From: Microbacteriaceae bacterium
Lineage (GTDB): Bacteria; Actinomycetota; Actinomycetes; Actinomycetales; Microbacteriaceae
Assembly (NCBI GenBank): GCA_947452675.1
Contig: CANGDL010000003.1
Location: 31,409 to 95,408 of the forward strand
Reading direction: 5' to 3'
DNA length: 64,000 nucleotides
A program made the position numbers and the translations under genes. Positions within the stretch are counted from its first letter, which is position 1; the number at the start of each line of letters is the position of its first letter. The notes under the pieces were generated by a model that saw only the letters and a list, made by a program, of their open reading frames with translations, ran no database searches and was not told where the DNA came from. Positions 17,169-26,058 of this stretch are shown here, one piece after another.

Positions 17169-18404
17169 GTGAGTAAAACTACAAACTGGGTCGGCCAGAA
17201 TCTTCCAGTAACCATTGAAAAAGTAGCCCATGGCGGCATCTTTGTCGCGCGTCACGATGGCCGCGTGGTTTTTGTTTCGCACGTTTTGCCAGGCGAGAAG
17301 GTTTTAGCTCAGGTTTATGAAGACCGCGGCGGTTCGTTCTGCCGAGCCGAACCAGTTCAGATTCTTGAGCCATCTCCGGACCGCGTTGCTCAGGTATGGA
17401 AGCAGGCCGGGCCTCAAGGCGCGGGAGGGGCCGAGTTCGGCCATATCAAACTTGCCCGTCAGCGCGAGCTTAAGGCCGATGTGCTAGAAGAGGCGCTCGA
17501 ACGAATGGCTGGAATCAAGCTGCGTCCCGTGGTTGAGGCCGCCCCTGGTGACGACGAAGCAAACGGTCTCGGTTACCGCACCCGCATGCAGTTGCACGTT
17601 GACGAAGCAGGCACCGTCGGGCCGTTCCGCGAGCGCAGTCACGAAGTCATCAAGGTTAAGGACTTGCCATTGGCGGTGGAAGACCTTCGCGAACTTGAAA
17701 TGCACAACAAGAACTTCCAAAACGTGAAGAAGATTGAACTTTCGTCTTCGAGCACAGGACAGGTGCAGTGGAAGATTGACAGCAAGCTCAAAGGTGACGA
17801 GCGTCTGATCGAACGTGTTGCCGGCCGCACGTTCCGAATCAGCGGCGGCGGTTTCTGGCAGGTTCACAAAAAGGCCGCCGAGGTCCTTTCCGGTGCAGTC
17901 ACCGACATGGTTGCTGCCGCAGGAATCGATAAGGATGCTGACAATCTGGATCTTTACGGTGGTGTCGGCCTTTTCTCAGGCGTTCTAGCTGCGAAGTTTG
18001 GCAATGACTTACGCATTACTTCGGTGGAGTCATTTCGTCAGGCGACCGACGATGCAACCTTGAACCTCGCAGACCTGAGTCGTGCGAAAGCGGTTTGTGC
18101 ACCCGTTGAACGTTTCCTGAATGAGCGAGTCAGCAATCTCGACAAGGGTGGCAAGACAGCGAGCCCTCGAAACGCCACGATTGTCCTTGATCCGCCACGA
18201 GCGGGTGCTGGAGCGAAGGTTGTTGGTCAGATCCTGGCGATTCAGCCGAAGCATATTGTTTATGTTGCCTGCGATCCGATTGCGTTGGCACGTGACCTCA
18301 AACCATTCATCGAAGGCGGGTATGAGCTTAAGTCGCTGCGTGCCTTTGACCTGTTCCCGCACACCCACCATGTTGAAGCGGTGGCAAGTTTGGTTCGCAA
18401 ATAA
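17169..18404 (+). CDS. TrmA/RlmD-type uracil-C5 RNA methyltransferase
   Basis: A SAM-dependent enzyme that methylates C5 of a uridine in rRNA or tRNA. An N-terminal TRAM-like RNA-binding domain (about residues 5-60, ending near ILEPSPDRV) is followed by a catalytic domain. That domain has a SAM loop LDLYGGVGLFSG, the DPPRAGAG motif and VYVACDP with the catalytic cysteine. The GTG at 17169 is preferred; a TTG three bases upstream is also in frame. The iron-sulfur cysteine cluster of RlmD is not evident. The exact target base cannot be read from sequence. It ends 3 bases before the response regulator. Confidence 0.9.
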   Translation: MSKTTNWVGQNLPVTIEKVAHGGIFVARHDGRVVFVSHVLPGEKVLAQVYEDRGGSFCRAEPVQILEPSPDRVAQVWKQAGPQGAGGAEFGHIKLARQRELKADVLEEALERMAGIKLRPVVEAAPGDDEANGLGYRTRMQLHVDEAGTVGPFRERSHEVIKVKDLPLAVEDLRELEMHNKNFQNVKKIELSSSSTGQVQWKIDSKLKGDERLIERVAGRTFRISGGGFWQVHKKAAEVLSGAVTDMVAAAGIDKDADNLDLYGGVGLFSGVLAAKFGNDLRITSVESFRQATDDATLNLADLSRAKAVCAPVERFLNERVSNLDKGGKTASPRNATIVLDPPRAGAGAKVVGQILAIQPKHIVYVACDPIALARDLKPFIEGGYELKSLRAFDLFPHTHHVEAVASLVRK

Positions 18405-18407
18405 GTC

Positions 18408-19082
18408 ATGAACCAGATTCCGCACTTCGAAGTCACGAAGCCTGTTTGCGTCGCGATTGTTGACGACCATGATGCGGTTCGCTTTGGTTTACGAGGTGCC
18501 TGCGAAGAAGCGGGATTCATTTTTTGCGGTGGCGCCGGAACCGTCCGTGACCTTTTGGAGTCTCGCGAACCTCTAGGTTGCGATGTCGTAGTTCTTGACC
18601 TTTCGCTAGCCGATGGCTCGCAGGTTGAAAATAACGTGAAGGCCATCATCGAGGCAGGAGCCCAGGTGTTGATATTCAGCATCGCCGATAAGGCCGCCTT
18701 GGTTTCGGCAGCACTTCGCGCGGGAGCCGCCGGTGTTGTTAAGAAATCTCAAAGCATGTCTGACTTGGTCAACAATATTCAGCTCGTTGCAAACGGCGTT
18801 TATGTGAATAGCCCGGAAGCTGCTGCGGCAATTGACGCAGACTTCCATTTCAAAGAGCAGGCCAACCTTTCGCCTCGCGAACGTCAGGTGTTGGCCCTCT
18901 ATGCTTCTGGTTTCGCACTCAAACAAGTTGCGTTTGAACTTGGGGTTGGCTACAGCACTGTGAAAGAGCATATCGACCGGGTAAGGACCAAGTATTCAAA
19001 TATTGGTCGACCTGCCGGCACCAAGACAGAGCTCTACTTGCGTGCGGTTGAAGATGGGTTGATCGATGGCGAATCTCTCTAA
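18408..19082 (+). CDS. NarL/LuxR-family response regulator
   Basis: A 224-residue DNA-binding regulator. The receiver domain (about residues 13-130) has the acidic pair DD at 19-20, the phosphoacceptor Asp64 in VVLDLS and the Lys in VVKKS. A C-terminal LuxR helix-turn-helix (LSPRERQVLALYASG ... YSTVKEHI) lies at about 155-215. It overlaps the histidine kinase start by 17 bases, so the pair should be translated together. The signal and targets are unknown. Confidence 0.93.
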   Translation: MNQIPHFEVTKPVCVAIVDDHDAVRFGLRGACEEAGFIFCGGAGTVRDLLESREPLGCDVVVLDLSLADGSQVENNVKAIIEAGAQVLIFSIADKAALVSAALRAGAAGVVKKSQSMSDLVNNIQLVANGVYVNSPEAAAAIDADFHFKEQANLSPRERQVLALYASGFALKQVAFELGVGYSTVKEHIDRVRTKYSNIGRPAGTKTELYLRAVEDGLIDGESL

Positions 19083-20280
19083 CTTCAACCCCTTCAAGTA
19101 CATTTCTGACAGCGGCCCCGAACGCTTTGCTGTTGGTCGCGTAAACATCCTTTTGGCTCGAATTTTTTCGATCGGCGGTTTGGCCGTTGGTGTTCAGATG
19201 CTGCTCAATGCCTGGTCTCAGCGAGACATTCTTAGCCCTCAGTTTTTCTGGCCAGGCTTCTTGGGCGTTGGTCTCGGGCAGCTCGGATTGATTTATGGCG
19301 CGTTCTTTTCGGGGCGAAATAGATTCTGGCAACGCTGGTATGCCAGGTCAATCGAGATTGTCATTATCACGTGGTTTCTCGCCATGCCACCTGGGCACTC
19401 CATGCCCGAGGGAATGTATCCCTGGGCTTGGTGGGGGGTCGGTCTAGCTGCGGTTTCCGCATTCGCCGGATTGCCGCCATTCCGAGCTATTTCTTTCTTT
19501 GTAGTCCTCGACCTCTTTTGGTTTGCTGCCCGATTCTTTCCGGCATATGGAGCCGTCGACCTCTGGTTGAACCTGCAGGACACCGTGCTTACCTTCTTGT
19601 TCGCAGCTGTTCTGGGTTCTTTGATTTTGGTGACCCGATATGAGGCTTCCAAGGTGGATGAAGCGTCTACCAGAAAGATTGCAGCTGCCGCGGATCAAGC
19701 CCGCGCTGAGGCTGAAATTCGCGAAAAAACCAGACTTGATGCGCTTGTACACGACAAGGTGCTCACCACTCTTCTATTGGCATCCAAGGCCTCGAGTCCG
19801 GGAGAAAAGCACTCAGTTGCTGGCTTGGCTATAGCCGCGATCACCTCTCTAAATTCCGCGCCAACTGCTGGCAAAGGTGATGCCATTAACGGTTCAAGCT
19901 TCTTTGCAGCCCTAGAGAAGATTGCTCTTAGTCAAGATGGTGAGATGAAGGTCACGCGAACCGAGCTTGAGTCGGTGTGGGTGCCCGAGGATGTTGCTAC
20001 GGCGCTATCCGAAGCGACTTTGCAGGCAATTGTGAACTCGCAACAGCACGCCGGCTCGGCAGCCAAGCGAGAACTTCATCTAAAGGGCCACCGCAATGGC
20101 TTGAAAATTGTAGTTAAGGACACCGGCCGCGGCTTCCGAATGTCTCGCGTGCCCAAGAACCGACTCGGACTTCGCATCTCGATTATTCAGCGAGTTGAAA
20201 TCGTTGGAGGCCGAGTTTTCATCGATAGCCATCCGGGTGCCGGCACAAACATCATCCTCGAATGGGGCAGCCATGCTTAG
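19066..20280 (+). CDS. Sensor histidine kinase with multi-span membrane domain
   Basis: A 404-residue kinase. The N-terminal half holds about five membrane segments between residues 25 and 190. A short linker leads to a dimerisation helix with a candidate phosphorylated His229 in DALVHDK, and then an ATPase domain with an N-box (AIVNSQQHAGSA) and G-boxes (VVKDTGRGFR, RLGLRISIIQRV). The His box differs from the common HisKA_3 motif but the ATPase domain is complete. It overlaps the regulator upstream and the membrane protein downstream by 17 and 8 bases. Confidence 0.88.
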   Translation: MANLSNFNPFKYISDSGPERFAVGRVNILLARIFSIGGLAVGVQMLLNAWSQRDILSPQFFWPGFLGVGLGQLGLIYGAFFSGRNRFWQRWYARSIEIVIITWFLAMPPGHSMPEGMYPWAWWGVGLAAVSAFAGLPPFRAISFFVVLDLFWFAARFFPAYGAVDLWLNLQDTVLTFLFAAVLGSLILVTRYEASKVDEASTRKIAAAADQARAEAEIREKTRLDALVHDKVLTTLLLASKASSPGEKHSVAGLAIAAITSLNSAPTAGKGDAINGSSFFAALEKIALSQDGEMKVTRTELESVWVPEDVATALSEATLQAIVNSQQHAGSAAKRELHLKGHRNGLKIVVKDTGRGFRMSRVPKNRLGLRISIIQRVEIVGGRVFIDSHPGAGTNIILEWGSHA

Positions 20281-21241
20281 AGTTCCCACCTGGATTTTGA
20301 GTTTTTTCGGACTCCTTTTCGGGCTTTACCACGCCCTACTTGGGGTGCTTTGGATCAGTAAAAATGACCGACCAGATGTCGTCATAATCGCTCTGATCGG
20401 GTACCTCGCAATTTTGGTCCCAACTATCACTGTCCAGAAAACACGTTCGATGTCGCTGCCCTTGGCCTGGGTAGACCTAATCGTCTGTGCGCTTATCCCA
20501 CTTGCGATAAACAGCCAACTCGACCCCTCCCACCTGGGCGATTATTCAACCTGGTATGTTCTCGGAGTCGGCACCATCCTTGGTGCGATGGCAGTGAGAG
20601 GTCAACGAGCACTTGCCTGGTTTGGGCTAGGAGTTCTAATTGTTGAAATTGCCTTGTGGGGTGGAGTAGCAAGTTTGGCGAGCACAGGTCTGCCTGGCGT
20701 GCTCTCCCTAGTCGTTACAGGTCACGCCGTGTCGCTTGGAGTTGGTCGAGCAGTGAAAAGCGCTGAGGAACTGAACCGAAATGCGGCCATCACAGCAATT
20801 GAGACTGCAGCGATTGAAGCTGCAAGTTTGGTCCGCTCCAATTTGCTCGAAAAAACACTTCGCACCGCATTGCCTGCACTTAATTTGATTGCTGCGCTCG
20901 GTGGAAACCTTTCTGAAGGCCAAAAAATTGAAGCCATGCTATTGGAGGCGGGTTTGCGCGACGAAATTCGCGGCGAGGCGTTGCTTAATGACTTGATGCG
21001 TGCTGCGATAAAAGCTGCCCGAAGTCGGGGTGTTGAAGTGCTCGTGCTCGACGAGGGTGGCCTAGACGGGCTAGAGCCAGGTGCTAGGGAGAGCTTGCTA
21101 AACAGGTCTGCGGCAAGTATCGCGACTGTCAACGAAGGTCGCTTAACCATCCGTGCCCCAAAGGGTGAGAGTTGGCGCATAACCATTGCCGCAGTACGCC
21201 CAGGAACAGCAGCTCCGGATCTTTGGCTGAAGCTCAGTTAA
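20273..21241 (+). CDS. Membrane protein resembling a kinase without an ATPase domain
   Basis: 322 residues, function not assigned. The ATG at 20273 overlaps the kinase stop by 8 bases and is chosen over a longer reading inside the kinase gene. Five or so membrane segments fill residues 1-160. A cytoplasmic part follows with an alanine-rich helix (NAAITAIETAAIEAASL) and a region placed like a dimerisation domain (LLEKTLRTALPALNLIAALGG). No N-box or G-box is visible in the last 100 residues. It therefore resembles the preceding kinase in layout but cannot bind ATP in the usual way. It may modulate or sense for that kinase. Confidence 0.8.
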   Translation: MLRVPTWILSFFGLLFGLYHALLGVLWISKNDRPDVVIIALIGYLAILVPTITVQKTRSMSLPLAWVDLIVCALIPLAINSQLDPSHLGDYSTWYVLGVGTILGAMAVRGQRALAWFGLGVLIVEIALWGGVASLASTGLPGVLSLVVTGHAVSLGVGRAVKSAEELNRNAAITAIETAAIEAASLVRSNLLEKTLRTALPALNLIAALGGNLSEGQKIEAMLLEAGLRDEIRGEALLNDLMRAAIKAARSRGVEVLVLDEGGLDGLEPGARESLLNRSAASIATVNEGRLTIRAPKGESWRITIAAVRPGTAAPDLWLKLS

Positions 21242-21247
21242 ATGCGA

Positions 21248-21271
21248 AAGGTGGCTCCTAAGAGCCACCTT
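21248..21271 (+). terminator. Hairpin after the two-component operon
   Basis: AAGGTGGCTC (21248-21257) pairs with GAGCCACCTT (21262-21271) around CTAA. It starts 7 bases after the stop. There is only a short T pair after the stem, so it is a probable but not ideal terminator. Confidence 0.65.
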
Positions 21272-21382
21272 CACAATCCCCAATGAGAGCCTTGCAGCTC
21301 TCTCCCCAGGATGTCTGCCAAATCCCCTATAGAACAGCAGCCAACCTATGTTTCTAGTATCGCTGCGTTCCTGAAATTTGGT

Positions 21383-21416
21383 AGGGGGATAGGTATCCCC
21401 TCTTTGGGGGATACCC
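21383..21416. repeat. Nested inverted repeats of GGGGATA
   Basis: GGGGATA, its complement TATCCCC, then GGGGATA again lie in a row. The first two form a palindrome and the last two a 9-base-pair hairpin (21392-21400 with 21407-21415). The elements can only pair one way at a time. It lies just past the stop of the minus-strand DUF885 gene, so it may serve as its terminator, although no T run follows on that strand. Confidence 0.45.
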
Positions 21417-21429
21417 GGTTACTTGTTGA

Positions 21430-23094
21430 TTAACCGAGAAGAGCTTTTCGCAGGGTGTCAAGCCCTAAGCCGCCGAGATTGAGCGCTTCACGATGGAACT
21501 CCTTTATGTCGAACGCGGCACCCTTTCGAGCAGCGTATTCATCACGAGTCTGCTCCCAAATGCGCTGACCGATCTTGTAGCTTGGCGCTTGACCTGGCCA
21601 TCCGAAGTAGCGGTGCACTTCAAAGTTCACGAATTCTGGGCTCATGTTTACGTTCTTGCCCATGAACTCGAGTGCGTAGTCGAAATCCCACTTGCCCGTG
21701 CCATCTAAGCGTGGCTTGCCTAAGTGAACGCCAAGGTCTAGCACTACTCGCGCCGCGCGCATGCGCTGGCCGTCAAGCATTCCGAGACGGTCTCCCGGGT
21801 CATCCAAGAAGCCAAGGTCGGCCATTAGGCGTTCGGCATAAAGAGCCCAACCTTCGCCATGACCTGAGGTCCAAGATGCCAGCCGGCGCCAGGTGTTGAG
21901 TTCTGCTCGGTTATAAACCGCTTGCGCAACCTGAAGGTGGTGGCCTGGAACACCCTCGTGGTACACCGTGGTCGTTTCGCGCCAGGTGTCGAATTCTTCG
22001 ACACCGACCGGCACTGACCACCACATGCGACCGGGGCGGCTGAAGTCATCGGTTGGTCCGGTGTAATAAATTCCGCCTGATTGGGTTGGTGCAATCATGC
22101 ACTCGAGCTTCTTGAGCGGCTCTGCGATGTCAAAGTGTGTGCCGCTCAGTTTCTCAATTGCGGTGTCGGAAAGTTTCTGCATCCACTCCTGCAGAGCCTT
22201 AGTGCCGTGGAGTTTGCGACTCGGGTCGTTATCTAAGAATTCGATTGCCTCGAGCACCGTGGCTCCCGGCTTGATTTGCTTTGCAACTGCCTCTTGCTCA
22301 GCGGTTACGCGAGCAAGCTCTTCCTTGCCCCACTCGTAGGTTTCATCAAGGTCGATCTTCGCGCCTAGGAAGCTGCGGCTAAAGAGTGCATAGCGTTCGC
22401 GACCGATCGCGTCTTCATCACTTGCTGCCGGCAGAAGCTCATTCTTTAAGAAGTCAACGAACTTTTGGTAACCCTGAGTCGCAGCTTCAGCTGCCCTCTC
22501 AGCGTCCACCTTGAGGCTAGCTGGAAGTTCGCCGGATTCCACCTTGGCATTGGCGGCAAACGCCTTAAAGAAGCCATCGGCTGCTGCAATCTTCTCAGCC
22601 TGCTGGATGTTGGTTAGGACTTGGCGGCGCGCAGGCGCATCCTTGGCCTCGATGCCTTGGCGAAGAGTTCGCATGTAGCCATCGAGTGAACCAGGCACGG
22701 CGTTCATTCGAGTAACGAGGTTTTGCCAGTCACTTTCGGTGTCGGTCTTCGAAAGGTCGAATATGTCACGAATGCCCTGTGCCGGTGAGGCGATGTTGTT
22801 TAGGTTTCTGCGCTCGACCTTGGCCTCGTGCAGCTCGACACCAAGCTGTAGGTCTTGGGTCATTGCATCCAAGGTGACTTCATCGACCTTGTCGATGGGG
22901 GTGGCAACAGCAAGCTCGCCAAGCACTCGCTTGATCTCGGCGTTCATTTGCTCAGACGCTTCGGGTGAGTGGTCGTCTAGCTTGTCATCTCCGCTGGGAC
23001 GACCAATGTAGGTGGCAAAAGTTGGCTGAAGTTCAGCGATTTTATCGACCCAGGCATCGGCGATTTGGTCGATTTTTGATGGTGTGCGCGTCAT
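21430..23094 (-). CDS. DUF885-family protein (putative zinc peptidase)
   Basis: A 554-residue cytoplasmic protein without a signal peptide. The DUF885 family is predicted to be a zincin peptidase. The metal motif is visible as HEGVPGHH at residues 379-386, within the conserved VYHEGVPGHHLQVAQA stretch, and a downstream glutamate lies in SGHGEGWALYAE. Substrate unknown. The ATG has a TAAGGAAA site upstream and a TAGGCT -10 candidate at 23125-23130. It is separated from accE by the 57-base tandem repeat. Confidence 0.9.
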   Translation of the reverse strand: MTRTPSKIDQIADAWVDKIAELQPTFATYIGRPSGDDKLDDHSPEASEQMNAEIKRVLGELAVATPIDKVDEVTLDAMTQDLQLGVELHEAKVERRNLNNIASPAQGIRDIFDLSKTDTESDWQNLVTRMNAVPGSLDGYMRTLRQGIEAKDAPARRQVLTNIQQAEKIAAADGFFKAFAANAKVESGELPASLKVDAERAAEAATQGYQKFVDFLKNELLPAASDEDAIGRERYALFSRSFLGAKIDLDETYEWGKEELARVTAEQEAVAKQIKPGATVLEAIEFLDNDPSRKLHGTKALQEWMQKLSDTAIEKLSGTHFDIAEPLKKLECMIAPTQSGGIYYTGPTDDFSRPGRMWWSVPVGVEEFDTWRETTTVYHEGVPGHHLQVAQAVYNRAELNTWRRLASWTSGHGEGWALYAERLMADLGFLDDPGDRLGMLDGQRMRAARVVLDLGVHLGKPRLDGTGKWDFDYALEFMGKNVNMSPEFVNFEVHRYFGWPGQAPSYKIGQRIWEQTRDEYAARKGAAFDIKEFHREALNLGGLGLDTLRKALLG

Positions 23095-23124
23095 TGCGTT
23101 TCCTTACTCATTTGGCTTGATGTC

Positions 23125-23130
23125 AGCCTA
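23125..23130 (-). promoter_or_regulatory. -10 candidate for the DUF885 gene
   Basis: TAGGCT on the minus strand lies 30 bases before the ATG at 23094, leaving room for the visible AAGGAA ribosome site. It would give this gene its own promoter downstream of the tandem repeat. Confidence 0.4.
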
Positions 23131-23164
23131 CTGAGAAAACGCAAAAATAGAAGAATTTATTGCT

Positions 23165-23293
23165 TAGTTAAGACCCGAGATGCGCGTCAGCGCATTGAGT
23201 CGGTGCGAGGTGCTTGAAACCTAGTTAAGACCCGAGATGCGCGTCAGCGCATTGAGCCGGTGCGAGGTGCTTGAAACCTAGTTAAGACCCGAG
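23165..23293. repeat. 57-bp tandem repeat overlapping the 3' end of accE
   Basis: Two full 57-base copies start at 23165 and 23222, differing at one base (GAGTCGG versus GAGCCGG). A third partial copy from 23279 includes the accE stop. Each full copy contains the inverted repeat ATGCGC-GTCA-GCGCAT. Because 57 is a multiple of three, each copy repeats in frame a peptide ending ISGLN plus stop on the accE strand, close to the real accE end RSGLN. This suggests duplication of the gene end. No spacers separate the copies, so it is not CRISPR. Confidence 0.9.
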
Positions 23294-23541
23294 CGATATG
23301 CGCCACGCCACTGCCCTGGTCCTGGCACAATCGCAGGGCGCATGACAGCCGCGTTGCGAGACCAGGATGACTTGAGTTTTCTCTCGAATCCAGTTTCCGC
23401 CGCTTCCGCTTCCGCGTTTGCCGCAGCAAGAACGGCAATGATCGTCGCAAGTTCTTCGGGGGTCGGAGCGCCACGAACCACTTGCAAGGAATCCTGCAAG
23501 TTAACGTCTTTGCCCTCTTCGGCGAGGTGTTTTCCGCTCAT
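23278..23541 (-). CDS. accE: Acyl-CoA carboxylase epsilon subunit
   Basis: A small 87-residue protein that bridges and activates the alpha and beta subunits of actinobacterial acyl-CoA carboxylases. The identifying part is VVRGAPTPEELATIIAVLAAANAEAEA, the family's conserved core. The C-terminus carries a tryptophan-containing tail (SSWSRN, GPGQWRGAYRSGLN), also typical. Its ATG overlaps the accD stop by one base (TAATG). The last codons lie in the partial copy of the 57-base repeat. Confidence 0.9.
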   Translation of the reverse strand: MSGKHLAEEGKDVNLQDSLQVVRGAPTPEELATIIAVLAAANAEAEAAETGFERKLKSSWSRNAAVMRPAIVPGPGQWRGAYRSGLN

Positions 23542-25160
23542 TAAAGTGGAATGTTTCCGTGCTTCTTAGGTGGCAAGCTCGATCGCTTGGTGCGCAGTGC
23601 ACGAAGTGCCTTAATCACCTGGATGCGAGTTGCAGCCGGCTCGATGATTCCGTCGAGCTCACCCCGTTCAGCAGCCAAGAATGGGCTGGCAACGTTGTAG
23701 GTGTATTCGGCGGCGAGACGAGCGCGAACGGCGGCAACATCCTGGCCCGCCTCCTCGGCGGCCTTGATTTCGTTGCGATAGAGAATGTTGATTGCACCCT
23801 GGCCGCCCATAACCGCAATCTCGGCGGTTGGCCAAGCGAGGTTGATGTCGGCACCAAGCTGCTTGGAGCCCATGACGATGTATGCACCTCCGTAAGCCTT
23901 GCGAGTTATAACTGTGACTAGTGGGACGGTTGCCTCGGCGTAGGCGTAAAGCAACTTAGCTCCGCGACGGATGACGCCCGCCCATTCCTGGTCGGTTCCA
24001 GGCAGATAGCCAGGAACGTCAACCAAGGTGATGATTGGAATTGAAAATGCGTCACAGAAACGTACGAAGCGAGCTGCCTTTTCGCCGGCCTCGATGTTCA
24101 AGGTTCCGGCCATCTGTTGTGGCTGGTTAGCGATGATTCCTACGCTTCGACCATCCACCCGTGCGAAACCAATGAGGATGTTTGGAGCGAATAGAGGCTG
24201 AACCTCTAGGAATTCGTGACCGTCAACAATCGATTCGATAACTGCGCGCATGTCGTAAGGCTGGTTTGGTGAGTCAGGGATGATTGTGTTCAGCTTCTGG
24301 TCTTCATCCGTGATCTCAAGTTCGCCTTCGGCCGCGTAAACCACCGTCTCGGAGAGGTTGTTTTCAGGCAGGTAGCTAAGTAGTGACCGAGCGTAATCGA
24401 TTGCATCGACCTCGTCTTCGGCAAGATAGTGAGCGACGCCGGAGGTCTGGTTGTGAGTGCGTGCACCACCGAGCTCTTCCATGCCAACGTCTTCTCCGGT
24501 GACTGCCTTGATGACATCTGGACCAGTTACGAACATGTTCGAGGTCTTGTCGACCATGATCACGAAGTCGGTCAAAGCCGGTGAATAAACCGCGCCACCG
24601 GCCGCAGGACCCATGATGATTGAAATCTGGGGGATGACTCCCGATGCCATGGTGTTGCGCTTGAAGATTTCACCATACTTACCAAGGGCGACCACACCTT
24701 CTTGGATGCGAGCGCCTCCCGAGTCGAGAATTCCGATCATGGGCACACCGGTGGCGATGGCGAGGTCCATGATCTTGATGATCTTGTTGCCGGCTGCCTC
24801 ACCGAGTGAGCCACCGAAGATGGTGAAGTCTTGCGAGAAAAGTGCCACCTGGCGGCCGTGGATGGTTCCCACGCCGGTCACCACCGCGTCACCATAAGGT
24901 CGGTTCTTGTCCATGCCGAATGCGGTTGAACGGTGGCGAACGAATTCATCTAGCTCAACGAAAGAGCCCGGGTCGAGCAACATCTCAATTCGCTCTCGAG
25001 CAGTTTTCTTGCCCTTTGCGTGCTGTTTAGCGATTGCCGCCTCGCCACTGGCCTGCACGGCCTCGTGATAGCGGTTGCGCATATCCTCGAGCTTGCCGGC
25101 GGTGGTCGCAATGTCTGGGTTCAGGCGAATCGCGGTTGTGTAGGTCATTTCTTCAGCCAT
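23541..25160 (-). CDS. accD: Acyl-CoA carboxylase beta subunit (carboxyltransferase)
   Basis: Transfers CO2 from carboxybiotin on AccA3 to acetyl- or propionyl-CoA, giving malonyl- or methylmalonyl-CoA. About 539 residues. The [21 protein letters not shown] start, the GGARIQEGV and [12 protein letters not shown] oxyanion-hole loops and the C-terminal [18 protein letters not shown] region are all present. The ATG at 25160 is preferred because TAGAGT lies 7 bases upstream with no ribosome site; GTG codons at 25166 and 25169 are alternatives. It is divergent from birA, whose product biotinylates the partner AccA3. Confidence 0.94.
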   Translation of the reverse strand: MAEEMTYTTAIRLNPDIATTAGKLEDMRNRYHEAVQASGEAAIAKQHAKGKKTARERIEMLLDPGSFVELDEFVRHRSTAFGMDKNRPYGDAVVTGVGTIHGRQVALFSQDFTIFGGSLGEAAGNKIIKIMDLAIATGVPMIGILDSGGARIQEGVVALGKYGEIFKRNTMASGVIPQISIIMGPAAGGAVYSPALTDFVIMVDKTSNMFVTGPDVIKAVTGEDVGMEELGGARTHNQTSGVAHYLAEDEVDAIDYARSLLSYLPENNLSETVVYAAEGELEITDEDQKLNTIIPDSPNQPYDMRAVIESIVDGHEFLEVQPLFAPNILIGFARVDGRSVGIIANQPQQMAGTLNIEAGEKAARFVRFCDAFSIPIITLVDVPGYLPGTDQEWAGVIRRGAKLLYAYAEATVPLVTVITRKAYGGAYIVMGSKQLGADINLAWPTAEIAVMGGQGAINILYRNEIKAAEEAGQDVAAVRARLAAEYTYNVASPFLAAERGELDGIIEPAATRIQVIKALRALRTKRSSLPPKKHGNIPL

Positions 25161-25167
25161 GCACACC

Positions 25168-25173
25168 ACTCTA
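25168..25173 (-). promoter_or_regulatory. Leaderless-type -10 element of accD
   Basis: TAGAGT on the minus strand, 7 bases before the ATG at 25160. The alternative GTG starts at 25166 and 25169 would be inside or abutting this element. Confidence 0.45.
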
Positions 25174-25249
25174 TCCAGCGAAACCCCGAAACATGTTGAA
25201 GGTTTGAGACTATGAACTTCACAAACTGCTGTTAACTTCCTACAGCGAC

Positions 25250-25255
25250 TAGCCT
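25250..25255 (+). promoter_or_regulatory. Leaderless-type -10 element of birA
   Basis: TAGCCT ends 7 bases before the birA ATG with no ribosome site between, back to back with the accD promoter across a 102-base divergent gap. Confidence 0.45.
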
Positions 25256-25262
25256 TTAGAGC

Positions 25263-26054
25263 ATGGATTTCCCGCTAAGCCGCCAGCTCGTAAACCGGCT
25301 AGATTATCTTGCATCGACAGGTTCGACCAATACCGACCTGATCGCCATGGCTGCCGATCGAACTGATCTCTCGGTGTTAGTGGCAGGTTTTCAAAGTGCC
25401 GGTCGTGGTCGCGCCACCGGTCGCCAATGGATCGCCCCCGAAGGAAGTTCGCTGGCAATTTCGGTCTTGCTTCGCCCGAGTGCCGCGGCAAAGTTGACGC
25501 CCACCTGTTTCGGTTGGTTGCCGCTGATTGCCGGACTCGCCATGGCTCGCGCTGTCGGAAAGTTCATCCCAGCCGAGAAGGTATCGGTCAAATGGCCTAA
25601 CGACGTCTTGGTAAACGAGCAAAAGATTTCAGGCATTCTGAGTGAGTTGCTCCCCGACCTATCCGGGGTTGTAATCGGAGCGGGCGTCAACATCAGACAG
25701 CACGCTGAGCAACTGCCAATCGAAACGGCAACATCTATTGCTATTCAACTCGACTCCAAACAAGTGCCTTCGAATGATGAGGTGCTTGCGGCCTATCTGG
25801 GTGAACTGCGTTCGCTCTATTCGAGATTCGTTGACGCCGGTGGCGATGCGGTGGCTAGTGGAATTCGAGATGAAGTCGCACAACGATGCGCATCGGTGGG
25901 CCGACGGGTGCGCGCGATAATGCCGGGCGACCAAGAAATAACCGGAAACGGCGTTGGCTTGGATGAAACCGGAAGAATCCTGATTCAACCCGATGGTGCC
26001 CGGGAACTCTTTGCGGTTTCGGCCGGCGACATCGTTCATCTGCGACACAATTGA
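25263..26054 (+). CDS. birA: Biotin--[acetyl-CoA carboxylase] ligase
   Basis: Attaches biotin to the carrier lysine of acyl-CoA carboxylase. It is 263 residues long with the catalytic-domain motifs [19 protein letters not shown] (biotinyl-adenylate loop) and [10 protein letters not shown]-terminal small domain ends with the [12 protein letters not shown] strand. There is no N-terminal helix-turn-helix, so it is the non-repressor form. It is divergent from accD-accE, which fits the shared pathway. The next gene starts 4 bases after its stop. Confidence 0.94.
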   Translation: MDFPLSRQLVNRLDYLASTGSTNTDLIAMAADRTDLSVLVAGFQSAGRGRATGRQWIAPEGSSLAISVLLRPSAAAKLTPTCFGWLPLIAGLAMARAVGKFIPAEKVSVKWPNDVLVNEQKISGILSELLPDLSGVVIGAGVNIRQHAEQLPIETATSIAIQLDSKQVPSNDEVLAAYLGELRSLYSRFVDAGGDAVASGIRDEVAQRCASVGRRVRAIMPGDQEITGNGVGLDETGRILIQPDGARELFAVSAGDIVHLRHN

Positions 26055-26058
26055 TTCC

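Noticed and set aside
23165..23293. CRISPR array
   Set aside because: The repeats are directly abutting without spacers, only two full copies exist and no cas genes are near.
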